From Arthrobacter ramosus (GTDB lineage Bacteria > Actinomycetota > Actinomycetes > Actinomycetales > Micrococcaceae), in assembly GCF_039535095.1 (NCBI RefSeq), contig NZ_BAAAWN010000001.1, positions 1,798,001 to 1,862,000 on the forward strand: a DNA stretch of 64,000 bases. Reading direction: 5' to 3'. The notes under the pieces are model-generated. The model did no database searches, was not told where the DNA came from, and saw nothing but the letters and a program-made list of their open reading frames with translations. Position numbers and translations under genes: made by a program. Of this stretch, positions 44,590-54,237 are shown piece after piece (position 1 is the stretch's first letter; each line of letters opens with the position of its first letter).

Positions 44590-45800
44590 TCACGGTTGGG
44601 CCGGCCCGATGTAGCTCATGACGTGCTTGATACAGGTGTAGTCTTCCAGCCCGTACATGGACAGGTCCTTGCCGTATCCGGAGTGTTTGAAGCCGCCGTG
44701 CGGCATCTCGGCCACGAGCGGGATGTGGGTGTTGATCCAGACGCAGCCGAAGTCCAGGCGCTTGGCGAACTGCATGGCGCGGGTGTGGTCCTTGGTCGAG
44801 ACCGAGGAAGCCAGTCCGTATTCGACGTCGTTGGCGGCCATAGCCAGGGCCTCGGCGTCCGTGGAGAACTTCTGGATGGTGACGATGGGACTGAAGAGTT
44901 CGTTCTGGATCAACTCGTCATCCTGCTTCAGACCGGTGACAACCGTAGCTTCGCGGAAATATCCCACTGTTCCGTGTCTCTTCCGCCTGCCGCCACGGTG
45001 GCGTATTCCGGCAGACGCTCCAGAAAACCGGAGACTCCTTCCAAGTGCTCGGCACTGCTGAGCGCATCAAAGAGAATGCCCTCTTCGTCGGGAGACCCGG
45101 TCTTGGCGTTCTCGATCACTTCCTCGGTAAAGGCCTTCACGAATTCGTCGTGGATGCTCTCGTGCACGAGAAGGCGCGTTGCGGCGTTGCAGTCCTGACC
45201 TGCGTTGTAGAAGGATGCAGGGACGATGCCGGCAGTAGCTGTGGCAATGTCAGCATCGGCGAAGACGATCGCGGGGGCCTTGCCGCCCAATTCGAGATGC
45301 ATGCGCTTGAGATCGGCGGCAGCCGAGCCGGCCACTTCCATTCCGGCCCGGACTGATCCGGTGATGGAGACCATTTCCGGGGTCTTGTCTGCCACCAGGG
45401 CGTGGCCGGTTTCCCCGTCGCCAAGCACCACGTTGAAGGACCCGCCGTTAGGAATTCACTGGCGACTTCGGCCAGCAGCAAAGTGGAAGCGGGGGTTGAA
45501 TCAGAGGGTTTAAGGACAACGGTGTTGCCAGCGGCGAGGGCCGGGATCACCTTCCAGGCGGCCATCATGAGCGGGTAGTTCCAGGGGGCCACCTGGCCGA
45601 CGACCCCGATCGGCTCGCGGCGGATCGAGGAACTGTGGTCCGTCATGTACTCCGCGGCTGCCCCCGGGCGACCACCACTTTCTTCATCCCGGGCCCGAGC
45701 GGCATCCGCTCTAGGGAGGCATTGAGCGCTCTGCTTCAGTATCTGAAGGATCAGCGTGGTCTTGAAGGAAGTGGGGCCCTTGAGGATTTCGGTCGGCACT
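44590..45800 (-). pseudogene. Aminobutyraldehyde/betaine-aldehyde-type dehydrogenase with two frameshifts
   Basis: Three pieces in different frames make most of an ALDH. Piece one: [20 protein letters not shown]. Piece two: [35 protein letters not shown] and [14 protein letters not shown] with the catalytic Cys. Piece three: ATVVTGLKQDDELIQNELFS to HGGFKHSGYGKDLS. Frameshifts lie near 45450 and 44965; the first ~130 residues are missing. Wording fits gamma-aminobutyraldehyde dehydrogenase of putrescine catabolism. Confidence 0.8.
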
Positions 45801-45972
45801 CAAAGCACGGCCGATGGATTCTATCTGTGACGGTGAGACGCAAATCCATAGCGGGGCGCCCGTCGAAGGGCCGAATTGTGCAGGATCGAAGACCGCCCAG
45901 ATGGCCACTACTCCGTTTTCACCTGTTGTGGTTTCATGCTGAGTACTCGCTTCGACCACCGGAACGTGACGA

Positions 45973-46010
45973 CGGAATCGCCCGGCACCTTTCGGTGCCG
46001 GGCGATTCCG
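45973..46010. terminator. Hairpin after hyuB
   Basis: Perfect 17-bp stem (CGGAATCGCCCGGCACC and complement) with loop TTTC, 22 bp beyond the hyuB stop. No T-run; probably the terminator of the minus-strand hyu operon. Confidence 0.75.
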
Positions 46011-46031
46011 CTGGATCGGGCATTCGGGGTG

Positions 46032-48038
46032 TCAGCCCCAGTTTGAGGCAGAGCGCCTCAGCATGCTTGCCCGGAACTGTGAGGTTGTTTCGGTGAACAG
46101 TTCCCCGGAACCCCAGTCCAGAATGACTCCGTGGCGCCGAATGACGTCCAGCAGATCCAGTTCGCCTGCCCGGTACAGCTGGGCGATCAGTACAGGATCG
46201 GCCGCTAGCCAGCCGTGCCTTTCGGACCGGATATGCTCGCGGAGGCTCTTGCTTTCAGCCTCGTCTACCTCGAACAGATCCAGGTCCTTGTCGATCTCGC
46301 GAACGACCACTCCGTAGTCCTTGGCTGCTCGTTCAATCGAGACGTAGTCATCAATGACGTCGTCGAGGACCTCATCAAAGGGTCGCTCCAGTGGATCGCC
46401 GTATCCGCCGCCGCCCGCGGACGGTCTGGTGAAAGAGTCTCCGGACATGAGGGGCACAGCAGAGAAGTTGGAACCGAGGAACCTCTCCTGTTCCGTGCCC
46501 TTGTTCATCCACACGCCATGTGGAATGGAGGGCAATCCACCCTCGATGCCCCAGGTGATGGACCGCGCCCGGTCGCAGCAGTAGCTCATCACGGTTTTGG
46601 TGGCATCTACCAGGATGCCGCCCTTCTCGATGCCGAGGCCGCCGCGGAACCTGCCCGGGCCACCGGAGTCCGTTCCAATCTGGTGGACTGTAGTGAGGAC
46701 TGGTGAAAGCCGTTCCTGGCCTTCTACCGGTTGGACGGCGAGGCCAGGGCCGAAGACCGGTGCGGTGGCACTCGAGCCGTCTTTGCTGGCGCGTCCGCCC
46801 CAGCCGCCGGCCATCCAGTCGTACCACATGAAGTAGGGGTTGTCGGCTGTGCGACCATCCCGGCCCCCGACCAGTAGATACTCGAGGTTGAAGGCGCAGG
46901 CCATGGCTCGTTCAGGCATGATGCTGGACCAGAGTTCGAAGATCCCGTTCATCAGTTTTTCGTAGGGGCCGGAGCAGAAGCCTGTCACGGCATACGGCCA
47001 GCCCGCATTAACAACAGTTCCCTCTGGGCCGATGATCGCTTCGACTGCGGCATAGAAGCCTGAGTTCAGCGGAACGTCCGGAAAAAATGTCTTGGTGCCT
47101 GCGTAGATGGCGGAGTGCGTCGTCCCATAGCCGGAATTGAGAAAGGTCTCTACGGCAGGGGCCGAGCCCGTCAAATCGTAGTGGATGCCCTTGCCGTCAA
47201 GGGTCAGCTTGATCTTGATAGGGACCAGGCCCTCGCCCTTGCCCGGATCGAAGTCAATGTAGTCGGTGGTCTCCCACTGGCCGTGCGGAAGGTCCGCCAG
47301 CCGGCGTCGAACGATTCTTTCCACGTAATCCTGCGTCTCCTGCATCGCGGCTACAACCGTCTGCTTTGAGTACTTGTCCACCAGACGGAGGATTTCCCGC
47401 TCGCACACAGCAGTGGCCTCGGACTGGGCATGGAGATCACCCATAGCTTGCCGCGGAGCCCTGGTGTTGGACACAAGTAACTGTGCGACGTCATGAAGGA
47501 ACGTGCCCTTGCTCCAAATCCTGACCGGAGTAATGCGCAGGCCTTCGCCGAAGTGCTCCTTGGCGTTTACGTCAAAGGACCCGGGAACGTTGCCTCCGAT
47601 GTCCGCCCAGTGGCCCTTGTTTTGGGCGTATGCTATGACTTCCCCGTTAGCGAAGATCGGGCGGATGAAGCTGACGTCGTTGAAATGCGTGCCGCCCCTG
47701 TAAGGGTCATTGATGGCAAAGACATCGCCGGGGTGGATGTCCTGTCCGAACTCTTCGATGATGGCCTTGCACTGGAAGTGCAGGGTACCAACGTGGACCG
47801 CTATGTCCGCGCTTCCCTGCATGACTGTGTTTCCTTGGGCATCGCAGAGGGCTGAAGAGAAGTCGCGGGAATAGATGACGAAGGAGTAGCAAGTTCTTAG
47901 GATCTGCTCACTCATCAGGTCAACACTGGTCACAAAGGCGTTCTTTAACACCTCGAATGTCACCGGGTCCAGGCCTGAGGCCTTACGGACACCGGAATGT
48001 GCTGCGTGCAGATCGGGGATTGTGGCTACATCGGTCAT
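46032..48038 (-). CDS. hyuB: Hydantoinase B/oxoprolinase-family subunit
   Basis: 668 residues from ATG 48038, with AGGAAGG at good spacing; the longer in-frame reading runs antisense into hyuA and is rejected. Family motifs DPVTFEVLKNAFVTSVDLMS, QGSADIAVHVGTLHF, DPYRGGTHFNDVSFIRPIF and near the end TRPSAGGGGYGDPLERP. Works with HyuA in ATP-dependent hydrolysis of a cyclic amide (N-methylhydantoin, oxoproline) or in acetone/acetophenone-type carboxylation. Starts five bases after the hyuA stop. Confidence 0.9.
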   Translation of the reverse strand: MTDVATIPDLHAAHSGVRKASGLDPVTFEVLKNAFVTSVDLMSEQILRTCYSFVIYSRDFSSALCDAQGNTVMQGSADIAVHVGTLHFQCKAIIEEFGQDIHPGDVFAINDPYRGGTHFNDVSFIRPIFANGEVIAYAQNKGHWADIGGNVPGSFDVNAKEHFGEGLRITPVRIWSKGTFLHDVAQLLVSNTRAPRQAMGDLHAQSEATAVCEREILRLVDKYSKQTVVAAMQETQDYVERIVRRRLADLPHGQWETTDYIDFDPGKGEGLVPIKIKLTLDGKGIHYDLTGSAPAVETFLNSGYGTTHSAIYAGTKTFFPDVPLNSGFYAAVEAIIGPEGTVVNAGWPYAVTGFCSGPYEKLMNGIFELWSSIMPERAMACAFNLEYLLVGGRDGRTADNPYFMWYDWMAGGWGGRASKDGSSATAPVFGPGLAVQPVEGQERLSPVLTTVHQIGTDSGGPGRFRGGLGIEKGGILVDATKTVMSYCCDRARSITWGIEGGLPSIPHGVWMNKGTEQERFLGSNFSAVPLMSGDSFTRPSAGGGGYGDPLERPFDEVLDDVIDDYVSIERAAKDYGVVVREIDKDLDLFEVDEAESKSLREHIRSERHGWLAADPVLIAQLYRAGELDLLDVIRRHGVILDWGSGELFTETTSQFRASMLRRSASNWG

Positions 48039-48042
48039 GGGA

Positions 48043-50097
48043 TCAGCCTTCCTGCTGCTCTTTGAATTCGGTGAGGTGGATTCGGATGTTGAGCCAATCG
48101 TCGATCTCCGCCGTGGTACGCGGTGGAACAACCGTGGTTGAGTCCAGCTGGTCGATGATGGCCGGGCCTGCGAACGTGGCCCCCGCGCCGAGCTTGGTGC
48201 GGTCATAGACAGGAGTCTCCAGCCAACCGTCCTCACCGAAGTAGACAGGACGGACGGACTCCGGTTCGCCCGGCTCCGACACCCGCTCTCTTGCCGGTAG
48301 GAATACCGGCTTGGGGGTCTTGCCGATGGCCGACAGCTGCAGCTGGTAGATCTCCACAGGCTGGTCGTCCTGGCGGAACGCAAACTCGCGCTCGTGTTGC
48401 TGATGGAATCTCTGGATGGCTTCCTCAAGAGCACCATCCCCAGCGCCGATATTCACGGCGAGGGAACGCCATTGTCCTTGGTAGCGCATGGAGATGACGC
48501 GTTGGAGTACGGAGTTCTCCTCGGAAACGCCTTCGTGCCGAAGCCGCGCCGATGCCTCAGATTCGAGTGTCGTGAAGTGCTTGTCCAGGTCCTCGGGGTC
48601 GGCATCCGCAGCCAAGCCTGTGTACATCGAGGACAAATCGTGGCGGATGTCAACCAAGAGGCATCCCATGGCTGACGTCACGCCGGGGTTCGGCGGCACG
48701 ACGACGGTGGGAATGTTGAGTTCCTTGGCAACTTCAGCGCCGTGCAGTGCACCTGCGCCGCCGAAGGCGATGAGTGCAAAGTCCCGAGGGTCGTATCCTC
48801 GCCGAATGGAAATAAGGCGAACGGCGTCGGCCATGTTGGCGTTTGCGACCTGAAGGATCGCGTGGGCGGCCTCTTCCTGGGTCATCCCCAAAGGCTCCGC
48901 GATGACCTGCTTGATTGCGGCTTCGGACAGTCCCCGGTCCAGCGTCTTGGCGCCGCCGGCCAGAGAAGAACCGAGCCGGTTCAGGACAACGTTGGCGTCA
49001 CAGTTGGTGGGTTGCGTGCCGCCCATGTCGTAACAAGCGGGACCGGGATCCGCGCCGGCCGACTGTGGTCCGTTGCGCAGCGAGCCAGCGATGTCGATGT
49101 GGGCGATGGAGCCACCGCCGGCGCCGATGGTCAGGACTTCGATGCTGGGGAACACGATCGGGTGACCGTATTCAACCTGCCATTCCTTGGTGATTCGAAG
49201 CTCGCCGTCGGATACCAGTGCAATGTCGGTTGAGGTGCCGCCCATGTCGAGGCCAACGGCATTCTCGTAGCCACACTGCTGTGCGATGTGCTTCGCCGCG
49301 ATGGCTCCCGCAGCGATACCGGACGCTGCCAGTCGGACCGGATAGCGCTTGACCATGCGGGGCGTCATGGAACCGCCGCCCGAATGCAGAAGCAGCAGGT
49401 CGCCGTCGTACCCTCCGTCCTTGAGCTCGTCCGCAAGGCGGTTCACGTAACCAGACACGAGTGGGCCCAGGACCGCGTTGGAAACCGCGGTGTTGAAGCG
49501 GTCGTGCTCGAAGATCTCGGGCAGGATCTCGGCGGACGCGGACACCGTGGCGTCCGGGAGCTCCTCCTCCAGGATCTTGCGCATGCGTATTTCGTGTTCC
49601 GGGTTGGCATAGGAGTTGATGAAGCAGACTGCGATTGTTGCGACGCCGCGCTTGCGCAGCACGGCTGCCAGCCGGCGCGCCTCGGCTTCATCCAGTGGGG
49701 TGACGATGTTTCCGGCGTAGTCCACGCGTTCGGTGACTTCGAAGCGGTCGCGGCGGCGGATGTAGGGGCCTGTTACGTCGTTGTAAGCATCCCAAAGATC
49801 GTCTTTGGTTCCGTCCCGGATCTCGATGACATCCCGGAAGCCCTTGGTGGTGACCATCGCTGCAGCAGGAAAATTTCGGGTGATAAGGGCATTCGTGGCC
49901 ACAGTGGTGCCGTGTGAGAAGAGCGAGACGTCCTTGAGGTTGATCTCGGCGCGTTTCACCCCGCTCAGGATCGCCAGCATGGGATCTGCAGGCGTGGACG
50001 GCACCTTGGTGACGCGCATGCGCTGTGAATCTTCGTCAAAAATGCAAACGTCTGTAAATGTGCCGCCCACGTCGACGGCGACTCTTACATTGGACAT
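48043..50097 (-). CDS. hyuA: Hydantoinase A/oxoprolinase-family subunit
   Basis: 684 residues, with the actin-like ATPase fold. N-terminal phosphate loop VAVDVGGTFTDVCIFDE, FSHGTTVATNALITR, LLLHSGGGSM, and the second phosphate loop AVGLDMGGTSTDIALV; GAGGGSIA follows. ATG is preceded by GGAGGAACTAG. Activates the substrate with ATP for HyuB. First gene of the hyuA-hyuB operon and divergent from PucR regulator 2. The exact reaction (hydrolysis or carboxylation) cannot be read from sequence. Confidence 0.9.
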   Translation of the reverse strand: MSNVRVAVDVGGTFTDVCIFDEDSQRMRVTKVPSTPADPMLAILSGVKRAEINLKDVSLFSHGTTVATNALITRNFPAAAMVTTKGFRDVIEIRDGTKDDLWDAYNDVTGPYIRRRDRFEVTERVDYAGNIVTPLDEAEARRLAAVLRKRGVATIAVCFINSYANPEHEIRMRKILEEELPDATVSASAEILPEIFEHDRFNTAVSNAVLGPLVSGYVNRLADELKDGGYDGDLLLLHSGGGSMTPRMVKRYPVRLAASGIAAGAIAAKHIAQQCGYENAVGLDMGGTSTDIALVSDGELRITKEWQVEYGHPIVFPSIEVLTIGAGGGSIAHIDIAGSLRNGPQSAGADPGPACYDMGGTQPTNCDANVVLNRLGSSLAGGAKTLDRGLSEAAIKQVIAEPLGMTQEEAAHAILQVANANMADAVRLISIRRGYDPRDFALIAFGGAGALHGAEVAKELNIPTVVVPPNPGVTSAMGCLLVDIRHDLSSMYTGLAADADPEDLDKHFTTLESEASARLRHEGVSEENSVLQRVISMRYQGQWRSLAVNIGAGDGALEEAIQRFHQQHEREFAFRQDDQPVEIYQLQLSAIGKTPKPVFLPARERVSEPGEPESVRPVYFGEDGWLETPVYDRTKLGAGATFAGPAIIDQLDSTTVVPPRTTAEIDDWLNIRIHLTEFKEQQEG

Positions 50098-50206
50098 CTA
50101 GTTCCTCCAGGTGGGGTGGTCAGTAGGAACAATCCTCCGCTGTGATGTAAGTCTCTGTCACTGGCGGAAGTAAAATAATCGGGAAGGCCCGTTGTAGAAA
50201 TTACAA
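50097..50206. promoter_or_regulatory. hyuA/pucR divergent promoter, copy A of a duplicated control region
   Basis: Holds the hyuA ribosome binding site and an 81-bp core (50126-50206) that recurs at 60896-60976 with 75 of 81 identical bases. The core has TTGTAGAAATTACAA at 50192-50206 (TTGTA-N5-TACAA) and an imperfect repeat TCCGC...TGA / TCA...GCGGA. Likely target of PucR regulator 2. Confidence 0.7.
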
Positions 50207-50251
50207 GCTAGTTCCTGAACCGATATTCCGCCATTTCGCCTAGGAGGCTTG

Positions 50252-51829
50252 ATGCCTGACAAGCCACCCGTCACACTGCACGACGTCGTCAATGAAGCGC
50301 ATCTCGGACTGTCACCGATAGTTCCGGGGAACCCAGGAGCGGTGATCACTGGTGCCCACACGAGCGACATCCACAACCCGGCCGAATGGCTCGAACCGAA
50401 CAGCATCCTGCTCACCACTGGTTTGAGGTTCGTGAACGCGGAGCGGGAACAACTACTTGCCCTGAAGCTGGTCGACGAACTGCGGGAAGCCCGAGTGGCG
50501 GCCGTTTTCTTCGGCGTCGGTGTCTATTTTGACCACGTGCCCGCGCAACTGGTCGCGGCATGTAAGCAGGCCAATTTTCCGCTGTACACGGTGGCGAAGG
50601 ACGTCCCCTTCTATCGCGTAGAAAACTTCATCAACCAATCCCAGGTCGCTCCTGACGCCTACGTGCAAAAGCGCGCCCTGTGGTTGAGCAACGACCTGAT
50701 GCAGAGCATTTCCGCGGCAGACCCAATCAAATCGCTCATAGCCAGGCTTGCTACGGCCTGCCGCGGCACCGCCGTGCTCTACGACGAGTCCGGGAACATC
50801 GTTGAATCATCCGGGGACGGGCCCACACACTTGATGTGGAAAGAGATCCGCCACGGCAAGAACGATTCCGATGCCATCGAAATCGGCCGCTGGGCAGCCA
50901 TGGCACGCCCCACCGTTCTTAAGGGTGTTGCCTACACACTCGCCGTGGCAAGCATGAACCACAGGGTACTGAACGACCTGGGGGACCTGCTGCTAGAAAC
51001 CACCCAGCGACTCCTCGCAGCAATCCAGGGGATCGCCCAGTTCTCGGATACCCGGGCACGCCACGAAAGCATGCAGCTGCTGACCATGCTGCAGGATGGT
51101 GTCCCAGTCGCCCGCGAGTTCAGGCATTGGGAACGCATGCGCGCTTTCCGGTTCACCCCCTACGAGCCTATCCGCGCCATAGTCGCAGCGAACCAGGGCG
51201 ACGAATCGCTGGACCCCGCTTTTCCCGAACTGCTGCAGCGCCGGGCAGAGACCAGTGGGCTCGGATTGCTGTTGGCCGAGAATGGACGGACACCTGAGAG
51301 CCCACCTGGTTTCCACGCTGTCGTCTCCGACTCTCCCGCACTGGATCCCTGGCTGGAACTTGTGGACGGGTCTGTGTTTGTCGGCCTCTCAGAGCCCTAT
51401 ACGGATCTTGTGTCCACGCCCGAGGCTTTCCGCGAGGCAGATGCAGCTGCTGGAATTGCTCGTCGACAGGTGCAGGCCGCGGGCCGCTCAGAGCGCGGAT
51501 TGTCCGCAGGCATTGTGCGATTGGATGAGGTGGATCCAGCAACGTGGCTCCTCGCGCGAAGGCTGTCCTCAAAGGACAGGGGCAAGCTGCAAGCGTTCGT
51601 CAAAGCTATAGACGTCGATGTTGAACTCAAAGAAACACTCATAAGGTATCTGGCAGATGGCTTTGATGTGGCCAGGGTTGCCGGTGACCTATTCGTTCAT
51701 CCAAACACTGTTCGCTACCGCCTGAAAAAGGTTGAAAGCTTGATAGGCGGCCCGCTCTCAAATGCGCGGGTGGTTACCAACCTTTATCTTGCATACCACA
51801 ATGACATTGCTGCTCTGGGCCCGGCCTAA
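50252..51829 (+). CDS. PucR-family transcriptional regulator 2
   Basis: 525 residues from ATG 50252 after TAGGAGG. N-terminal PucR domain (VITGAHTSDIHNPAEWLEPN, then SILLTTGLRF), a central GGDEF-like linker, and C-terminal helix-turn-helix YLADGFDVARVAGDLFVHPN then TVRYRLKKVESLIGG. Divergent from hyuAB and upstream of the convergent molybdenum hydroxylase genes. It likely activates both sets in the presence of a heterocyclic inducer. Confidence 0.9.
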   Translation: MPDKPPVTLHDVVNEAHLGLSPIVPGNPGAVITGAHTSDIHNPAEWLEPNSILLTTGLRFVNAEREQLLALKLVDELREARVAAVFFGVGVYFDHVPAQLVAACKQANFPLYTVAKDVPFYRVENFINQSQVAPDAYVQKRALWLSNDLMQSISAADPIKSLIARLATACRGTAVLYDESGNIVESSGDGPTHLMWKEIRHGKNDSDAIEIGRWAAMARPTVLKGVAYTLAVASMNHRVLNDLGDLLLETTQRLLAAIQGIAQFSDTRARHESMQLLTMLQDGVPVAREFRHWERMRAFRFTPYEPIRAIVAANQGDESLDPAFPELLQRRAETSGLGLLLAENGRTPESPPGFHAVVSDSPALDPWLELVDGSVFVGLSEPYTDLVSTPEAFREADAAAGIARRQVQAAGRSERGLSAGIVRLDEVDPATWLLARRLSSKDRGKLQAFVKAIDVDVELKETLIRYLADGFDVARVAGDLFVHPNTVRYRLKKVESLIGGPLSNARVVTNLYLAYHNDIAALGPA

Positions 51830-51854
51830 CTGAAATGCCGCGGGCTTCGTGTGT

Positions 51855-52080
51855 TGGTGCCCGGCTCGCAGCCCACAGCAATGCGTAGTTAAACGCTTGG
51901 AAGGGAGTTCCGATATGGGTCTTGCCTGTATTGAGCTGCTCCTCGGGAGTATGCCGGATAAGGGATGCGAAGCTCAGCTCGGAGTCGCCCTGGTACTCCT
52001 CGATCGGGACGTTTGGAGCCACGGGCACGCTCTGCACCATGAAATCCAGCTTGAAACGGCGCATTTGACACTTGTGAGCC
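51855..52080 (-). other. Coding-like fragment, not recognised
   Basis: The minus strand reads RRFKLDFMVQSVPVAPNVPI and DSELSFASLIRHTPEEQLNT in an open frame between the PucR gene and the CoxE-like gene. Composition looks protein-like, but no start with a binding site or known family is evident. Could be the tail of a lost gene at the end of the molybdenum hydroxylase operon. Confidence 0.25.
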
Positions 52081-52092
52081 CGAGTTGAGCCA

Positions 52093-53357
52093 CTACCTTC
52101 CGCTCTCGACGACAATGTCGTCGGCAGATTGTGTGCCCAAGCGCTGCAGCCGGTGAACAAATGGCATGGTCCACATATCTTGGGTGCCCGTGGAAGCAAA
52201 TCCTCCAGCGAATCTGGGCGAGAACGGGCGCTCACTCCGGATGTCGAAGACTGCTCTTGGACCTAAGGTAGTTGCTGAGTCGGTCAACAGTGCGAAGACC
52301 TGCTCCAAGGCCGCCAACGAATGCCCCGACACCAGGTGGTTGATGAGGGGGAGCGCCGTGGCCATGCCCTTTTGGACGGGTTGGAAGCCGGGGACTGCGG
52401 AGTGGGGATTCGCCCAGACAATAGTCCGGTGCAGGCCACGAAGCCTTGCCATAGCCCGGCTCAGGACTCCGGGGTCGCCGGCGTCCCACCCATCGGAGAA
52501 GATCAGTAGTTGCCGTCTGGACGAGGCCGTCCGCTGTGCGTGGATGGCCAGCGCACCCAAGGACGCGCCAAGGTTGGTGCCGCCTTGATAGTTCGTGGAC
52601 TCGCCGAGGGCCGCGCCGAGCGCGGCGGTGATTCCGCCCCTTTGGAAGCGCACATCCAAAGGTATGCATTGCGTGCCTATGGTGTAGACCGCCACCCGTC
52701 CGAGAGAGTTCCGTTGTAGCAGGATGGCAAACGCCAACAGGGTGGGTGCGTAGGTTTTCATGGATCCGGATACGTCGATTGCGATGTGAAGGTCCACCGG
52801 CCGCTGTGGGCGGCCCTTGAGCGGTATTGCGGGAAAATCGCCCTCACATCGGACGATGCTCCGGGCAATCCGGTGCAAATCGGCGCGCTCGTTGTGATGC
52901 GTGTCGGTGGTGAACATGCGCCGGGTCTTGGGTTTTTTAACCAGCTGTTCGATGAGTTGCTGCACCCTGGCCAGCTCGGCCTTGTTGAGGGAGGGGATGG
53001 GCTTGTGGCGCACTTCAGCCAGACTGGCTGCGCTTTCCTCGGTCCAACGTTCAGCAGAGTCGGATGCGGCACCAAGGTCCTGCAACGCCGCGACATAGTG
53101 CTGCGATGAAGAGTCCGACGGTTCGCCATTGGCGTCAAGGTCAGACATGACGTTGTCCAGTAATTCGAGTTCCCCCGGGAAAGACACAGCGTAGGGCGAG
53201 CCACGTTGGCAATATCGGCGCGGGAGGACGCGCGCGTTGCGGCAAGGGCGTCCGCGAAGAGGCAGACCCGGTCCGTGGGACATGCCAGTCCGTTCGCCCG
53301 GAAGTGATCGATCAGCTGCAGAAACGGACGTGTGCCCGGCGCGTTCAAGTCAGTCAC
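52093..53357 (-). CDS. CoxE-like VWA-domain protein, interrupted by a frameshift
   Basis: The C-terminal part (from ~53178 on) has PVDLHIAIDVSGSMKTYAPT, the MIDAS metal site of a von Willebrand A domain, plus TNYQGGTNLGASL and LLIFSDGWDAGDPGV. The N-terminus, VTDLNAPGTRPFLQLIDHFR then CPTDRVCLFADALAATRA, typical of CoxE, lies in another frame. Start GTG 53357 overlaps the moxR stop. The break is at a C/G run near 53178 (CCCGGGGG in the gene), so it may be a sequencing slip. In CO dehydrogenase systems CoxD and CoxE mature the Mo-Cu or Mo site; the same pair here follows the hydroxylase subunits. Confidence 0.75.
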
Positions 53358-54237
53358 CGTCGGCCCAAGGTGCTGCACCACTATGCACGGCCGCGAGGAC
53401 GTCGGCCATATCCTCAGGGTGCTTGATCAAGGCCGGAAGGGCATCCGCCATGTTGCCGCCCGCAAGGGATTCATGGCCAAGTTCGCGCAATGCGCGCGCA
53501 AAGTCGAGGGACTCTGCCAGCCCTGGCGAGTGGACGAGGTCCAGGCCGCGGATGTGGTTGACGTATCTGACAATGTCCTCGGCCAAGTTCAGCCCGCACT
53601 CGGGCCGCCGGTCCAAGAGGATTTCCAGTTCCCTCGACGGTGCGGGATGCCCCACGTAATGGTAGAGGCATCGGCGTTTGAGGGCAGGGTGCACGTCCCT
53701 TGTCCGGTTGGACGTGAGGAATACCATGGGCGCGGACTTCGCGCGGATAGTCCCGAAGTGGGGAACGGTGATGGCGAAGTCGGCGAGGAACTCCAGCAGG
53801 ACAGCTTCGAATTCCTCATCTGCCCGGTCCACTTCGTCGATGAGCAGGACGCTGTGCTCGCTGTAGAGGGACTTCAGGAGCGGCCTGACCGCCAGGAACC
53901 GCTCGGCGTAAACGGATTCGCTGGCATCCCCGTGCTGCAGGGAACGTAGATGCAGCACTTGTGCCGCGAAATCCCAGTCGTAGAGAGCTGAGGCGGCGTC
54001 CATGCCCGAGAAGCACTGCAGGCGGATGAGCTCTCGGCCGGTGGCGCGCGCAGTTGCCTGGGCGAGGGAGGTCTTTCCGCCGCCCGGCACGCCCTCCAGA
54101 AATACGGGACGGTTCAATTGCTGGGCGAGGAAGACGGCCGTGGACAGTTGCCTGTCTGCGAAGTAGTGGCTTCCCAAGAGGGCTGTGGACACGTCGTCGG
54201 GGGAGTCGAATCTGTCGATACGTGGCATGGGACTCAT
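53350..54237 (-). CDS. MoxR-family AAA+ ATPase (CoxD-like)
   Basis: 295 residues. Walker A LEGVPGGGKTSLAQA, MDAASALYDWDFAAQ, Walker B VLLIDEVDRADEEFE, sensor 1 FLTSNRTRDVHPALKRR. Acts as a chaperone in maturation of molybdenum hydroxylases together with the VWA protein encoded next. Overlaps the large-subunit gene by four bases. Confidence 0.92.
   Translation of the reverse strand: MSPMPRIDRFDSPDDVSTALLGSHYFADRQLSTAVFLAQQLNRPVFLEGVPGGGKTSLAQATARATGRELIRLQCFSGMDAASALYDWDFAAQVLHLRSLQHGDASESVYAERFLAVRPLLKSLYSEHSVLLIDEVDRADEEFEAVLLEFLADFAITVPHFGTIRAKSAPMVFLTSNRTRDVHPALKRRCLYHYVGHPAPSRELEILLDRRPECGLNLAEDIVRYVNHIRGLDLVHSPGLAESLDFARALRELGHESLAGGNMADALPALIKHPEDMADVLAAVHSGAAPWADGD

Noticed and set aside
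48039..48437. N-terminal extension of hyuB
   Set aside because: Lies antisense-free but over the hyuA coding end on the same strand in another frame; the ATG at 48038 has the ribosome binding site.
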